DNA of 64,000 nt, taken from NCBI GenBank assembly GCA_914767715.1, contig OU612068.1, forward strand, positions 1,488,001-1,552,000, read 5' to 3'. This document shows, in pieces, positions 41,701 through 48,749 of the stretch (its first letter is position 1; the number at the start of each line of letters is the position of its first letter). Made by a program: the position numbers and the translations under genes. This DNA comes from Membranipora membranacea (Eukaryota; Bryozoa; Gymnolaemata; Cheilostomatida; Membraniporidae). A model generated the notes under the pieces. It was not told the DNA's origin. It made no database searches and worked only from the letters and a program-made list of their open reading frames with translations.

Positions 41701-44534
41701 CATAAACAGGAGATCCGGCAAACCGATAGCCTTCTCCCAAAATCAGAAACATTGGAGAACAAATATCCACTTATACATACCAGTTGAGCCCTGATAGCGA
41801 TCTCCTGCTCCTATCTCACCACCATGTACTCCAGCAGCTCCGGCAGCTCCATGTGCTCCAGCAGCTCTTCTCTGCTCCTCCTCCTCCAACTGTCTCTCCA
41901 TCTCCTGTGACTCACTGAATGTGCGAATCTTTCTACCTTCTGGTAAAACTACAAAACACCCATTAACCATAATCATGTACAATCTCAGGTAGTATTGTTA
42001 GATGAGAGCGTACTTACTTGTGCGATTTTTTGGCAGCACGCATTATTTTGAGAATTTATTCACTGAGTTTTGCCATGCAGGAATTACAATCGGTTTTCTT
42101 TTGATTTTCCACTTACAAAATCATTGAAGTTTGGACTTCTAAACAAAAACTTTGACTCGAATCCCGTCCGCAATGATCTACTTGTCTGATCTTAGCTCGA
42201 TTGTAGATGTGGTTTATACATTTTACGATCAAGTCGACCATTCTATCATAAACATAGCTAAGTTCGCAAATATGACATCAATAAGGAAGGTTCCTTACCG
42301 GACATTTTTTGCATGGCTAGTTTCCGGCCTATCAGCTCATTGTTCACATTATCACCGCCTACACTCATGATGACTTTGTGCTGAGATCCCGGCATATAGG
42401 TCACAGTCACATTCATCCTGCCTGTAAAATTAGTGATCATGTTTCATATATGTTTGGAATGAAAAGAAAGCTATGCTTGTTCTTACGAAACTTGCGCAGA
42501 AAATCACTGCCAACTAACAGCAAAATAGAAACAATTCAAATAAAGATTTGAAAATTGTCAAAATTCAAATCCACGAGCTTCCTGCTGTACCATGTTAAAC
42601 CTTAATCTGCAAAATATAATGTACAGCTTGTACGACTGATAGTGTATGAAAGAATACCTTGACCTAGCTGTTATGGTCCTTGGCACTAGCTACCAATTGA
42701 CACCTGTTGACACAGGCTGGTAAATAAACAATGTGACTTACCCATCACCCTTGACTTGAGGAACTCTGTAGCTGCTATACTCCATTTATCGCTCGGCCTT
42801 CATAAAAAACAATAGTACAAAGCTGTGAGCTGATGAAAAAATGGTATATATGGACGATTGTAGTAAAATCATAACGGAAAGAATGATATGTAACAAGGGC
42901 CGGCATGGAGAAAGGCATAGAAATAAAAAACGCGCTGTGTGATGCAGCTGAAGTCTCAACTACCATCTGCACTCCTAGTCTTATAATTCTACCGCTGACT
43001 CCTTTCATATATTCTACACAAGAGGTTATCTATTTTGAAATATTTTCCGAGAAATGTAGCCTCTATATTATTCCATGTGGGGTTTACATGTATATATGTC
43101 GCAATGTGCTCCATCTAAACTTCCATATTTACCTCAGCTCAGTGTTGAAGGTCTCAATATCAGTTTCGAGGGCAGCTGGTACAATGTTCGCTAAACTCAC
43201 AGATTTCACTTGTGCAGGAAGATCAAAATACCTCAGGTGTACTTGTCGAAGACTAAAATACATAATTCAAGTTTATTTGTGATAGAACTAAATCTCACCA
43301 AAGCAATACGGCATTCGGTGACAACAATTACTGGCAATATTCAGCAATGAAAACATTTGTGACTCCTGAATGTTGACTGGTTGTACTGAGGGGGAAATTT
43401 GCGTCAAATTGATCACAAAAAGTCTTCAAAAAGAGACAGCAATTGTCATCGAACTGAAGCCTATATTAAACTTACCATTTCCTATCAACAATAACTTCAA
43501 TTCCATAGTCAATCAGGTGGCATCTGAAATAAAGTAAAATTAACAGCTCAATACCGATAAAACATACGATGAGCTGGCCGAATTAATAGTGACAGAGAAG
43601 AGCAACAGACAAACAAAGAAACTTTTTTTTCTGAAGAGTAATGACATGTGACACAGCCATCCTAAAGAGTACGTCGCCACATCCAGGCTCTTGGTAATTA
43701 AGCATGTTCAAACCAAAACTCACTTATCTTGTCTGATGTGGGGGAGGATAGTGGTATGAGACCGTACTCTCCAGAGATCAGGAGACTAACACCAACAGTT
43801 CTCACAGACCCCCCCCTCCCGGACAATTTTGTTTTCACTGATGGAACACATGATATATGTTAGGAGGATGAGTGAGTATGTCCCATCAGTGTTGTTGTCA
43901 GAATTGTTTTGAATATTCGAATTGTCTGAGTTTGATAATAAGCGATTCTTCAGCGTCATTCTTGTAAGTTGTATGCCGTAGTTGATATAAGTGTAGATGT
44001 CTGTGCTGTGGGTAGGGAGGGGCCAGGGTTAAGTCAAGAGCGGGAATTAAAGCCGGCCGGGATATTTTGCGTGATAGCTATAAATGATGAATGTGTGATC
44101 ACATGGGCTATCTAAGCTCCTCACTTACATTACTTTGTAGTTATGTGTTCCCTCCATTGTATTATCTACTCTAACTCTACACCACTGGTTATTCTTACTC
44201 GCCACCCTCGCAACATATTTCTATAACATAATAACAAAATGGATTTGAGAGGAGTCACAAAATGGACAACTTCGGTGTGCACTAACGTCTTATATTGTCG
44301 ATCAAAAAAGCTTTCACCAAAATAAAACCAAGATAAATTTGATATATTGAATTGGTCTCATGAGTTAAAAGAACAATCGCAAACCTTTCCAATGGTGATG
44401 ACAAAGAGAGTATGTTGGATATAGCTGCTATCAGTGTCGAGCACAGAAGCCAGCTCATGGTTGAGCCTGTCAAACTCTGTAAACTCATTAGTACCAGATA
44501 TCTCTCTGATGGAGATATCTCCAGGGTCTGTGAC
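832..44534 (-). CDS. TDRD12: TDRD12-like Tudor/DEAD-helicase/CS protein, 45 exons
   Basis: This is a giant spliced gene read from 44,534 down to 832. The family acts in cytoplasmic piRNA biogenesis in germ cells, binding PIWI proteins through Tudor domains. Exons, right to left: 44385-44534, 44129-44220, 43476-43523, 43133-43252, 42742-42791, 42299-42421, 41781-41948, 41527-41647, 41051-41247, 40594-40767, 39773-40180, 39546-39603, 38690-38812, 38244-38393, 37349-37406, 36854-36982, 26637-26849, 26157-26285, 25486-25632, 24657-24848, 24408-24539, 23713-23866, 22636-22739, 22298-22441, 21855-22004, 20945-21165, 20454-20616, 16770-16885, 16198-16339, 15760-15995, 7487-7600, 6832-7096, 6269-6411, 5653-5804, 5055-5244, 4689-4757, 4292-4423, 3766-3967, 3374-3474, 3067-3171, 2708-2791, 2152-2277, 1827-1977, 1368-1464, 832-986. 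They total 6,498 nt, divisible by three. The exon carrying the start codon was not found. The helicase, CCCH and second Tudor segments follow vertebrate TDRD12 closely in order and wording. Confidence 0.88.
3067..7600 (-). CDS. TDRD12: TDRD12-like gene: third Tudor and Armadillo-like exons
   Basis: Exon 7487-7600 continues the Tudor opened at 15,760. The donor GTTAGT at 15,759 leaves phase 2, and the join reads DRLMAMEELLNAVMKKKG, then SLCVAKYPDQDG. Exons 6832-7096 (WCRCSVL, LLALDYGRM, LMELPFQAIECHLP) and 6269-6411 (GDLCYGIDLIDQ, SQLLINQGLGVE) complete a canonical extended Tudor 3. Seven exons from 5804 to 3067 then encode about 310 residues of amphipathic helices. They have Armadillo/HEAT-like spacing, with repeated IIKKLCTLI-, LLVKQGIVSVL- and ACLNVLLKV-type segments. 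Tudor 3 is clear. The Armadillo-like label rests on helix pattern alone and needs a structure prediction. I do not know this block from vertebrate TDRD12. Confidence 0.75.
8560..8614 (+). CDS. Possible alternative first coding exon of the TRIM-NHL gene
   Basis: ATGATG at 8560 opens an 18-residue reading frame (MMRRTFAQPNIDIPFKSLE) ending at a good donor, GAG then GTAGGT at 8615. Spliced to the acceptor at 10,832 it would enter the TRIM-NHL frame in phase (adding Asp-Ala before the Met at 10,839). It lies inside the 8.2 kb intron of the TDRD12-like gene, downstream of a GC-richer stretch that could be a promoter. The join is inferred from phase only. It could also be the first exon of something else, or nothing. 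Confidence 0.3.
8620..10770. other. Intronic sequence without recognised genes
   Basis: This stretch of the 8.2 kb TDRD12 intron lies between the possible first exon at 8,560 and the TRIM-NHL gene. I see no domain-bearing frame. There is a CAG/GCAGC-rich patch near 10,060-10,090 and a short G-run near 10,533. A non-coding 5' exon of the TRIM-NHL gene probably ends at the donor near 10,779. Confidence 0.4.
10839..15349 (+). CDS. TRIM-NHL protein (RING, B-box, coiled coil, filamin, NHL)
   Basis: Coding exons are about 10839-11032, 11300-11460, 11768-11979, 12201-12518, 12671-12919, about 13151-13394, 13680-13845, 14000-14130, 14344-14527, 14698-14963 and 15200-15349. The RING finger runs from CSICWEAYDD to CSTCRK, across the first intron. 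The B-box 2 follows (CYKHALQPLSFFC, then CRDC). Two exons of Glu/Gln/Leu-rich coiled coil come next, then a filamin/ABP280 repeat ending DNQDGTYTIKFRPQISG. The NHL propeller has repeats such as GSMGKDEGKLMYPCSLKID and GPSGVTTDRYGHILVTD and ends VADQKNHCVKQYRYM, then stop. TRIM2/3/71 proteins with this layout are RING E3 ligases, and several bind RNA through NHL. The gene lies wholly within a TDRD12 intron on the opposite strand. The acceptor of the filamin exon is the least certain boundary. Confidence 0.88.
15760..22004 (-). CDS. TDRD12: TDRD12-like gene: CCCH finger and second Tudor exons
   Basis: Exon 21855-22004 carries a CCCH zinc finger: ELCHYMKSYGVCRDQLKCPE, then RH. It has the same spacing and position as the finger after the helicase in vertebrate TDRD12. 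Exons 20945-21165 and 20454-20616 begin Tudor 2 (DNVYYR, ARVLLLDEGR, YELPPACSLQKLPLEIVE). The domain continues across a 3.6 kb intron into 16770-16885 (CKLKPEDHDVDWSSEANAFM) and 16198-16339 (GTTIWCDPIV). Exon 15760-15995 then reads NPEHINLLRKAC and starts Tudor 3 at VDDPELLFVIRTDQHD. The continuity of Tudor 2 over the 3.6 kb intron is the main evidence that the genes inside that intron are nested. Confidence 0.85.
17338..18031 (+). CDS. Antistasin-like secreted cysteine-rich peptide A (3' end not found)
   Basis: Exon 1 (17338-17392) encodes a signal peptide, MMKFAFVFLSALCMAVGLG, with a phase 1 donor GTAAGT. Exon 2 (17896-18031) encodes the mature part, with six cysteines spaced C-x7-C-x4-C-x10-C-x2-C-x-C and the hallmark TDANGCKRCGC. 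That is the antistasin-like inhibitor pattern, known from leech protease inhibitors and many invertebrate secreted proteins. The exon ends at a donor (GTAAGT at 18032) in phase 1, so a short final exon with the stop is missing from my model. The 500-bp intron holds the 93-bp hairpin at 17,714. It sits in the 3.6 kb TDRD12 intron, on the opposite strand, next to paralog B. Confidence 0.68.
17714..17806. mobile_element. 93-bp near-perfect hairpin MITE
   Basis: The sequence TAGCCCTGTTCACACGGCCA opens one arm and its reverse complement closes the other at 17,806. Arms of about 40-45 bp are almost perfectly complementary around a few central bases. The outer TA could be a target-site duplication. 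It lies in the intron of antistasin-like gene A. It looks like a minimal foldback MITE of a DNA transposon; the superfamily is not assigned. Confidence 0.8.
18285..18372 (+). repeat. tRNA-like sequence, probable SINE head
   Basis: An A-box-like segment TGGTTAGCGGG at 18295-18305 is followed by a B-box-like GGTCTCAAATCCC at 18348-18360, at polymerase III spacing. Acceptor-stem pairing is poor and there is no clean anticodon arm, so a tRNA-derived SINE or tRNA pseudogene is more likely than a working tRNA. Confidence 0.4.
19243..19886 (+). CDS. Antistasin-like secreted cysteine-rich peptide B (3' end not found)
   Basis: This is a paralog of peptide A about 1.9 kb downstream, with the same gene structure. 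Exon 1 (19243-19306) encodes a signal peptide (MRLKMKVVLNLMAVLMIFQA) and ends in phase 1 at GTAAGA. Exon 2 (19761-19886) begins like exon 2 of A (Val-Gln) and has cysteines spaced C-x5-C-x4-C-x10-C-x2-C-x-C, ending TDDNGCQRCSC. It stops at a donor in phase 1, so a terminal exon is not identified. The signal peptide and antistasin-like spacing suggest a secreted protease inhibitor or matrix or defence peptide. The specific target is unknown. Confidence 0.66.
21300..22904. other. TDRD12 introns around the CCCH finger
   Basis: Apart from exons 21855-22004, 22298-22441 and 22636-22739 of the TDRD12-like gene, this stretch shows no other gene or RNA that I can support. Confidence 0.4.
22298..26849 (-). 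CDS. TDRD12: TDRD12-like gene: degenerate DEAD-box helicase core
   Basis: Eight exons encode both RecA-like lobes. The Q-motif-like segment LQAYGWPSLRRG is followed by a degenerate Walker A region, where TDPFIMEGRDG stands in place of AxxGxGKT. Exon 26157-26285 carries motif Ia (PRCLILCASWSKAEQIY). Exon 25486-25632 carries DVIVSTP (motif Ib) and LCHLFIDDAD, where IDDAD replaces DEAD. Exon 24657-24848 has a weak motif III (FSSTW). Exons from 24,539 to 22,298 make up the second lobe. Loss of canonical ATPase residues is typical of TDRD12 and Yb proteins, so this is probably a structural or RNA-binding helicase fold rather than an active enzyme. That functional reading is inference. Confidence 0.85.
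22904..23256. mobile_element. 353-bp TIR element carrying a tRNA-like core
   Basis: The ends are inverted repeats: TTACCCTATAGGAGTTTAAT at the left, and its reverse complement ending GGGTAA at 23,256. Inside are several short AAATTTCGCTAGT-type repeats and, on the minus strand, a tRNA-like module at 23,020-23,100. A clear target-site duplication was not found. The element lies in a TDRD12 intron between exons 22636-22739 and 23713-23866. Confidence 0.75.
23020..23100 (-). tRNA. tRNA-Ala(TGC)-like sequence inside a MITE, probably non-functional
   Basis: On the minus strand, an A-box-like TGGTCTAAGTG (23075-23085), an anticodon arm with loop CTTGCAA (anticodon TGC by position) and a T-arm with a perfect B-box GGTTCGAATCC (around 23030-23040) are in order. 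A run of T follows (23013-23018 read in reverse), as a polymerase III terminator would. The 5' and 3' acceptor halves do not pair well, so I read it as a tRNA-derived remnant or SINE head captured by the surrounding inverted-repeat element, not a working tRNA. Confidence 0.5.
23383..23477. mobile_element. 95-bp hairpin MITE
   Basis: CTTAAG at 23383 and at 23477 close two arms that share ATGGTTTGAAATAAA and its reverse complement around an AT-rich loop. It is intronic in the TDRD12-like gene. The size and structure fit a small foldback MITE. Confidence 0.6.
25625..25945. repeat. 14-15-bp minisatellite with splice-acceptor-like units
   Basis: About 22 copies of a unit close to AAATAGTCACACTG are arranged head to tail. 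On the minus (TDRD12 sense) strand each unit reads like CTATTTCAGTGTGA, that is, a pyrimidine tract followed by CAG. The array begins inside the first bases of helicase exon 25486-25632, and the acceptor used by that exon (TTTTAG then TGTGAC) is itself the last unit. Units vary by one or two substitutions, more so toward 25,900-25,945. Confidence 0.9.
26402..26474. mobile_element. 73-bp hairpin, probable MITE
   Basis: GCACACATTTTCTTGCCAAA at 26402 is mirrored by an arm ending at 26474, leaving a loop of about 23 bp. Two mismatches at most were seen in 25-bp arms. It lies in a TDRD12 intron, beside an AT microsatellite at about 26,300-26,335. Confidence 0.55.
27212..28270 (+). pseudogene. NAGK: N-acetylglucosamine kinase copy 1, broken
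   Basis: This is clearly homologous to the intact NAGK at 32,238 but decayed. After the ATG and the glycine-rich ATP motif (VEGGG), a net loss of about 4 bp shifts the frame. A roughly 36-bp segment beginning AGCTGATACATTGTACAAGC is duplicated in tandem near 27,465-27,540. The second exon (from about 27,776) reads GTGSYCRL, then a locally duplicated Gly-His motif region. It then loses about 170 bp of the central fold near 28,060 and shifts frame. The final C-terminal residues remain recognisable in another frame up to 28,270. It lies in the 10 kb TDRD12 intron on the opposite strand. No functional product is expected. Confidence 0.85.
28529..28590. repeat. TATAC microsatellite
   Basis: A run of TATACTA-type units forms a simple AT-rich repeat just 3' of NAGK copy 1. 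No further structure was seen. Confidence 0.7.
28693..31349 (+). mobile_element. P-element / THAP9-like transposon relic
   Basis: A short frame at 28693-28745 (MASSLDKNFCDYITDYKG) ends at a donor. At 29,788-29,930 a THAP-like C-terminal half reads NLRTANLDKLPLENFGT and, in a shifted frame, VCQDHFGNIGFLEE. At 31071-31349 a 92-residue frame reads like the catalytic region of P-element transposases: LPPVRTVQSFQMAPGFHEQV, then DRYCAVVFDKMAIKTVICY, matching the family's conserved phrase around the first catalytic Asp. Frames are broken and most of the transposase is missing. A MITE sits inside the interval. THAP9 and P transposases carry an N-terminal THAP DNA-binding domain, consistent with this order. 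Confidence 0.5.
29067..29523. mobile_element. 457-bp TIR MITE
   Basis: Inverted ends contain AAGCTGCGTTTACACAAATC at the left and a matching arm at the right (about 29,478-29,523). They share AAATCGGCTAA and AACAACTCC in inverted order. The left arm has an internal direct duplication of GCGTTTACACAAATCG. A perfect 13-bp palindrome pair (AATGAACTCCCTA and its complement) lies near 29,378-29,404. No coding capacity. Confidence 0.7.
32238..33769 (+). CDS. NAGK: N-acetyl-D-glucosamine kinase, intact two-exon copy
   Basis: Exons 32238-32607 and 33105-33769 join in phase (1,035 nt, 344 residues, the length of human NAGK). The enzyme phosphorylates N-acetylglucosamine to the 6-phosphate in cytosolic amino-sugar salvage. 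Visible motifs are the N-terminal phosphate loop (HVGVEGGGSGSKG), FSLSGADSP, NDSKAALETATDQGG (the Asp aligns with the catalytic base of the human enzyme), VVLIMGTGSNCRL, GGWGHMIGDEGGGYWIA and CMGSVWKSW. It has a few extra residues (KARVY region) before the catalytic segment. AATAAA at 33841 is a likely poly(A) signal. It is nested in the 10 kb TDRD12 intron on the opposite strand and is the only one of three copies without obvious lesions. Confidence 0.9.
32800..32940 (-). repeat. tRNA-derived SINE-like sequence
   Basis: On the minus strand an A-box-like TTGGTATAGGTG (about 32916-32927) and a B-box-like GTTCAAGGCC (32880-32889) lie at tRNA spacing in a sequence opening CACGGTGGCC. About 80 bp of body follows. 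It sits within the single intron of the intact NAGK gene. A tRNA-headed SINE is the most likely reading. Confidence 0.45.
33770..34930. repeat. 3' flank of NAGK copy 2, duplicated at 62,990-64,000
   Basis: Starting with the 3' UTR, long tracts match the region after NAGK copy 3, for example the stretch containing GCATGACACCATGTAACCTA (33,930 and 63,143) and the one containing GGAGATTGGGGAGATAAATC. Small indels separate the copies. No gene was recognised here. Confidence 0.85.
34946..34994 (+). CDS. Possible signal-peptide exon
   Basis: ATG at 34946 opens MQVGSLALLAIFTYVQ, a short hydrophobic leader, ending in phase 1 at a GTGAGA donor. This matches the exon 1 design and phase of the two antistasin-like genes at 17.3 and 19.2 kb. 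No second exon was found. It could be the first exon of a small secreted protein or chance. Confidence 0.28.
35464..36361 (+). pseudogene. BIR-domain (IAP-like) gene with broken first BIR
   Basis: This intronless locus has two BIR modules. The first (ATG 35464) reads SFEGKPWP, then AGLYYVGPGVKVGCPFC and DDPSEEHESKEKECPYF, but has in-frame stops at 35578 (TAA) and 35686 (TGA). A frame change near 35,840 separates it from the second. The second BIR is intact in a 171-residue frame from ATG 35846: HPYDLYSAGFYYTGEGDKV, CFSCGKWVEEW and WIEHVKANSDC, with the zinc ligands C-x2-C-x16-H-x6-C. A charged helical tail follows and the frame stops at 36361. BIR proteins inhibit caspases or act in chromosome segregation. 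The lack of introns suggests a retrocopy. The second frame could still be expressed, so 'pseudogene' is a judgement. Confidence 0.75.
36854..41948 (-). CDS. TDRD12: TDRD12-like gene: disordered linker exons
   Basis: Ten exons between Tudor 1 and the helicase core encode a Ser/Pro/Gln/Asn-rich, probably disordered linker of roughly 500 residues. The first exon (41781-41948) has a run of Glu followed by Ala/Gly/His repeats. Exon 39773-40180 is the longest in the gene and is rich in Ser, Pro and Thr. The last exon, 36854-36982, becomes ordered again and ends KLHDRVLR. This runs in phase 0 into the exon at 26,849 across the 10 kb intron. Vertebrate TDRD12 also has a poorly conserved linker here, but a shorter one as far as I recall. 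Exon calls rest on GT/AG sites and continuous phase. Confidence 0.7.
37909..38020. repeat. Two-unit direct repeat, about 55 bp
   Basis: ATGTTCAACAAAAAGTCCCC and the following TTGTGTAGATCAGGA occur at about 37,909 and again at about 37,964, with looser similarity after that. It lies in the TDRD12 intron between exons 37349-37406 and 38244-38393. Confidence 0.75.
42299..44534 (-). CDS. TDRD12: TDRD12-like gene: N-terminal Tudor domain exons
   Basis: Six exons (44385-44534, 44129-44220, 43476-43523, 43133-43252, 42742-42791, 42299-42421) build Tudor 1 with its extended OB-like half. Visible landmarks in order are VTDPGDISIREI (compare the KIEDPG start of vertebrate TDRD12), YVARVASKNNQWCRVRV, CHLIDYGIEVIV, LPAQVKSVSLANIVPA and VNNELIGRKLA. 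These match the beta-strand pattern and the closing segment of extended Tudor domains. The first exon opens in phase 0 without a Met, so at least one small coding exon lies upstream of 44,534. I could not place it with confidence. Two very short exons (48 and 50 nt) are supported only by phase and by domain continuity. Confidence 0.8.
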
Positions 44535-44539
44535 CTGGA

Positions 44540-46880
44540 ACAGAAAATCATCTTGAAACAAACTTAAATAACGTTATGTATACCGCCCAGAAAGTCTGTA
44601 CTAGATATGCAATGTCTATATATCAGCAGATATATCTATGTGTCTATGTCTACAACGGCAGATATTAGTAAATACCCAAGACTCATCTGGATATGTTTTC
44701 TCTTAAACTTTTTATTTGATGTCAAATTTCTTGAAAGAAAAAGCTGAGTCTGTTAATAAATACTAGGGCTGCCCACCACATATTTTTTCTTATTTTATTT
44801 ATATTTACCGTGAATCAGGAGGCATATGCATTTTGACAGTGTCTTTCGGTGGAAAAAAGATAACCTTTTGTGTGACGAACTTGGAAAGATGTTAGAACCA
44901 TCCGGAGGAGCTGAGAGATTACCAAGAAAAAATTGTTCACTTTATTTCAACTTTAACCCATAAGATCATGTTTTAGATTACATACTGAAAAAATATTGCA
45001 GACAATAATTATGATGATACTTGCATGATACACATGCATGATGCACAGAACAAATCTAAAAATCACAATCAACCAAAACCAAAATATTTCTGCCTAGTAG
45101 AGGAAAGCTCGTAAATGCATTGGAAACAACACTCCAACTGGTATTGAACACACTCGTAATTCTGTTACATTATTGTTTTATGCGTAATTCCGCTACCCAC
45201 ATTTTTTTGCTCTTTTTTTACAGATAGGCATGTCATGATAAAAATTTCAGAATTTTCAGTGCGTTGTATGCATCAGATATGACTTATACAGATGAAATAT
45301 GCATCAAAAATTCTACCTTGTATCTAATTCTCCCTCACAATTGATAGGTGGTTCCACTACTCACACAAAAAACGTGACAAGAATTTCCTTTTTGGATATT
45401 TCTTAAATATTTACATCTAAGGCCGACGAAGCCAAGAGAGCATTTAGGAGCCTTGAAAATCAAATTGACTGGGTTTTGAAGAAGTGTCTTAGGTGAAAGT
45501 TCACAAGCAGATTACCAGCAGAATAAAACAGTCAACATAGATATGCAGTATGGCAACTGTCAGCGCTGCAACTTAGATCGAATTAATTAGGCGGGCATGA
45601 GATGTCACAATAAAATTGATAACCTAACAAAAAGGATGACTAGTCATTTCACATTATAGTCATTGGCCAAGGCAAGGAGTTAACTCTTTGGCCAAGGTGA
45701 AGTCATTCCTGAAAAAATTAGAGTTAACCATAAGGTTTATTATTAAGTCTATGGAGTTAACTCTTGATTGTATTTGAAGGGATGGCAGGTGAAGTGAAAT
45801 ATTTTTAATAAAAAAAAGTGACAATGGGCATTAGGTGGGCCTGTTATAAGTGACAAACTCAGTTTAGTATTTGCTAGTTGGCCTACTGTCACTGCGCAGT
45901 GATCTTGTGCACCTTTGCATAAATTGACATCACATGTGAATACTGAATATCGTGCCAACCAGGCTTCTATAATGATTCTATCTTTTTCATTTAACACAAG
46001 TAACAAAGATTTTCTTAATTATTTAGGATCAAAAATGGACACCATTCTTGATAAGAAGCCACAAAAAGCACAAAAACACCTTAAAAAGCCCCTAAATTGG
46101 AGTTTTTTTTAGCATTCTGTGGCGCTCAATTCGTGGAAAACTGATATGCAGTGACATATTTTGTTGGCATGTCCTGTTTGCACTATGGTTCATCAAAGCG
46201 GCTTTGTATGTGAGGAATTTGAAAAAAAATTTTGTCTGGCCTCAGTGATGGTCCTTTTGACAGCATGTTTGGCGTCATGGAAAATATGAGCATTCTGACA
46301 GAGAGGGCAACTCCCAATATTATTGATACCAATTTCTATATTAGTCATGACATGTAGCATAAGGTCTTCCCGAAGTAAATAACCTGTCTTTTCTGTGTGT
46401 GGCACGCATCACATTGGATCCTCATCCATTTAACCAAAGCAACCTAAATAAGCTAATAACCAATGATAAAAAGATGGTTTTTCCTCTGGTGCTTAATGCC
46501 ACAGGATCCAAAAATTGCCCCTCATGGGTGCTTCAGAGGCTTCTTGTAAACATTATTCAGTTGAAAGTATGATATGAACCATAGTATCTGCACCACATCG
46601 TCCTAAAAAATCTTCCTCAAAGAGGATTATCCTGCCTTTTATCAAAATAGCACAACGCCGTGACATGACGTCATGCCGAAACAAATATTTTCAGAATCAG
46701 TGTTCGATTAGCTTTCCAACGATATATAAAACGTCAAAATCGGACAAAGCTGGTATCAATCAAATATAACTGTTATTATAGATTGCCTGGAAAACATTCG
46801 ACTGAAACATGCCTGAGTGTATGTATGGATCATGGCATTAAGTCTAGGAGAAAATATTAGAGATTACAACAATTAAAGTT
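44540..46880. other. No recognised gene; should hold the TDRD12 first exon
   Basis: The missing first exon and promoter of the TDRD12-like gene should lie to the right of 44,534. A short frame with ATG near 44,834 and a donor on the minus strand (MHMPPDSR) was seen, but its phase does not fit the exon ending at 44,534. No other coding signal was recognised. Confidence 0.35.
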
Positions 46881-46890
46881 TGAGTCTTAC

Positions 46891-48749
46891 CTATAGAGTT
46901 ATTATATACTCTAGAGTGGTCAATGTGTACAAAAATAGCATCAGTTTTTGTCCTACTTAATTATTGCGAAATCCATGACGGGGGGGGGGGGGGGACGCAA
47001 TCTGGTTGTGCATGGCCAGTGCCTGTATCCTATAATTTATCATTGAGAATTTAGGAATTGGGTATGAAAATTTAAGTTTTAGAGCACTTATTGCCATTTT
47101 TTCGGAAAAATTTTCATGACACACTATGTGGAACACTTGTAGGTATTTTCACTTGCAGCAATCGGAAAAATTTTCTATTTTTACCCATCAAAATAAGCCA
47201 AAACCCCAACCGCAAATACATCATTGTGATGAAAAAAAATTACAGGGCTAGCTTGTTTTTTTCTACTGCCAGTCGCCAGCCATATAAGCTGTGTCCTGTC
47301 TCTCTTGCTCATATGTTACACATTCAGTGGGTTTATTTTATTTTTGATTAAATGAAGAACGAGTAGCCTGTGAACAAGTGATCGGAGGTGTAAAAGTTTG
47401 CAGCTTGCCTCGTTTTCAGTCACAGTTTACATAATGTCAAGATTTAGATTTGCTCTCCAGATAACGTTACTTTATTGAGGGTATTATTATCGGTTTTTTG
47501 TTTCTTATGTCAAAGAAGATCAATTAAGATTGGTGCTAAAATCAGATGTGGCGTTACTGTCAGTCCTCATTGCTCATTAGATCACTTTTTGGCTGCCTCT
47601 CTTATATTGTTATAGCATCAATCTATTTCTGCCCGAGAATCACAGCTGTATGAAATACTAACTCTGGTCATTTCAAAGGATTGAACACTTCTACTAGTAC
47701 TACACTAATCCCCCTTCCCTCAAAACTATGCAAACAAATACTCATGTATACGTCAACTGCCAGCGCCTTTACTGGAGTATATACAAAATATTATGAATGA
47801 TGCTGAAGTTGCCATCTCAACTAATTTACAAACACAAACAAACAACCATAGTCTTAATAATCATACCAGAACTTTGTATCAAACATCCACAACGACTGCT
47901 CTGAAGCAAATGGTCCCTTATTTCAAATATGGTGAGAAATCAGAAATATCCGTCAACTTAAAATGTCACATTAGTGTGTATTGTTCTGAAAAATCTGGAG
48001 TCAGTCTGGAAAGGTATGTATGTGAGTTTTCCATTCAAAGATGCACTTGATACTCAGTGACTTATCAAAAAAGTTTGTTACAAAATGCATTCATTTATAT
48101 GCTTTCAAAACCTGCTGTGTATGGTTGAATGGTTTTGTGAATTCATAAACTAGAGGACACCACCGGAGAGGGAATTTAGAGCTCTAAATGGCATAGCCAA
48201 ATCTATACGCCGAATCTTAGTCAGAACCGTATGTAACTAACTTCTGCAAATGGCGGAACTTAGCGGCCAACTTTTAACCTCCAGTCAGCTTTTCCACAAG
48301 CTATATGTACACCTTATATTGATCAAATAACATTAACTCACTTGATGGCTAACATATGAGTAAAAGAGACAGAATCCAACTTATGGTTGAGAGATACGTG
48401 GAAAAAACAAGCTAGCCCGGTAATTTTTTTTCATCACAATGATGTGTTTGCGGTTGGGGTTTTGGCTTATTTTGAAGGGAAAAAATAGAAAATTTTTCCA
48501 ATGGATGCAAGTGAAAATACCTACAAGTGTTCCACATAGTGTGCCATGGAAATTTTTCCGAAAAGATGGCTATAAGCGCTCTAAAACTTAAATTTTCATA
48601 CCCAATTCCTAAATTCTCAATGATAAATTATATGATACAGGCACTGGCCATGCACAACCAGATTGCGTCGCGTCATGGATTTCGCAATAATTAAGTAGGA
48701 CGTTTTGAGCACTGCATTGTCCACTCTAGAGTATATAATAACTCTATGG
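46891..48749. mobile_element. 1.86-kb foldback element with long terminal inverted repeats
   Basis: Left arm 46,891-47,262 and right arm 48,405-48,749 are inverted copies over about 350 bp, with small indels including a G-run near 46,980 present only in the left arm. The ends read CTATAGAGTTATTATATACT and, in reverse complement, CCATAGAGTTATTATATACT. The six bases TCTTAC flank both ends (46885-46890 and 48750-48755) as a target-site duplication. The 1.1-kb interior has no recognised transposase, so it is a non-autonomous foldback element. Confidence 0.85.

Noticed and set aside
44358-44561. Start of the TDRD12 gene at the frame opening just right of 44,534
   Set aside because: That frame has no ATG at its start, and a good acceptor at 44,535 indicates an internal exon.
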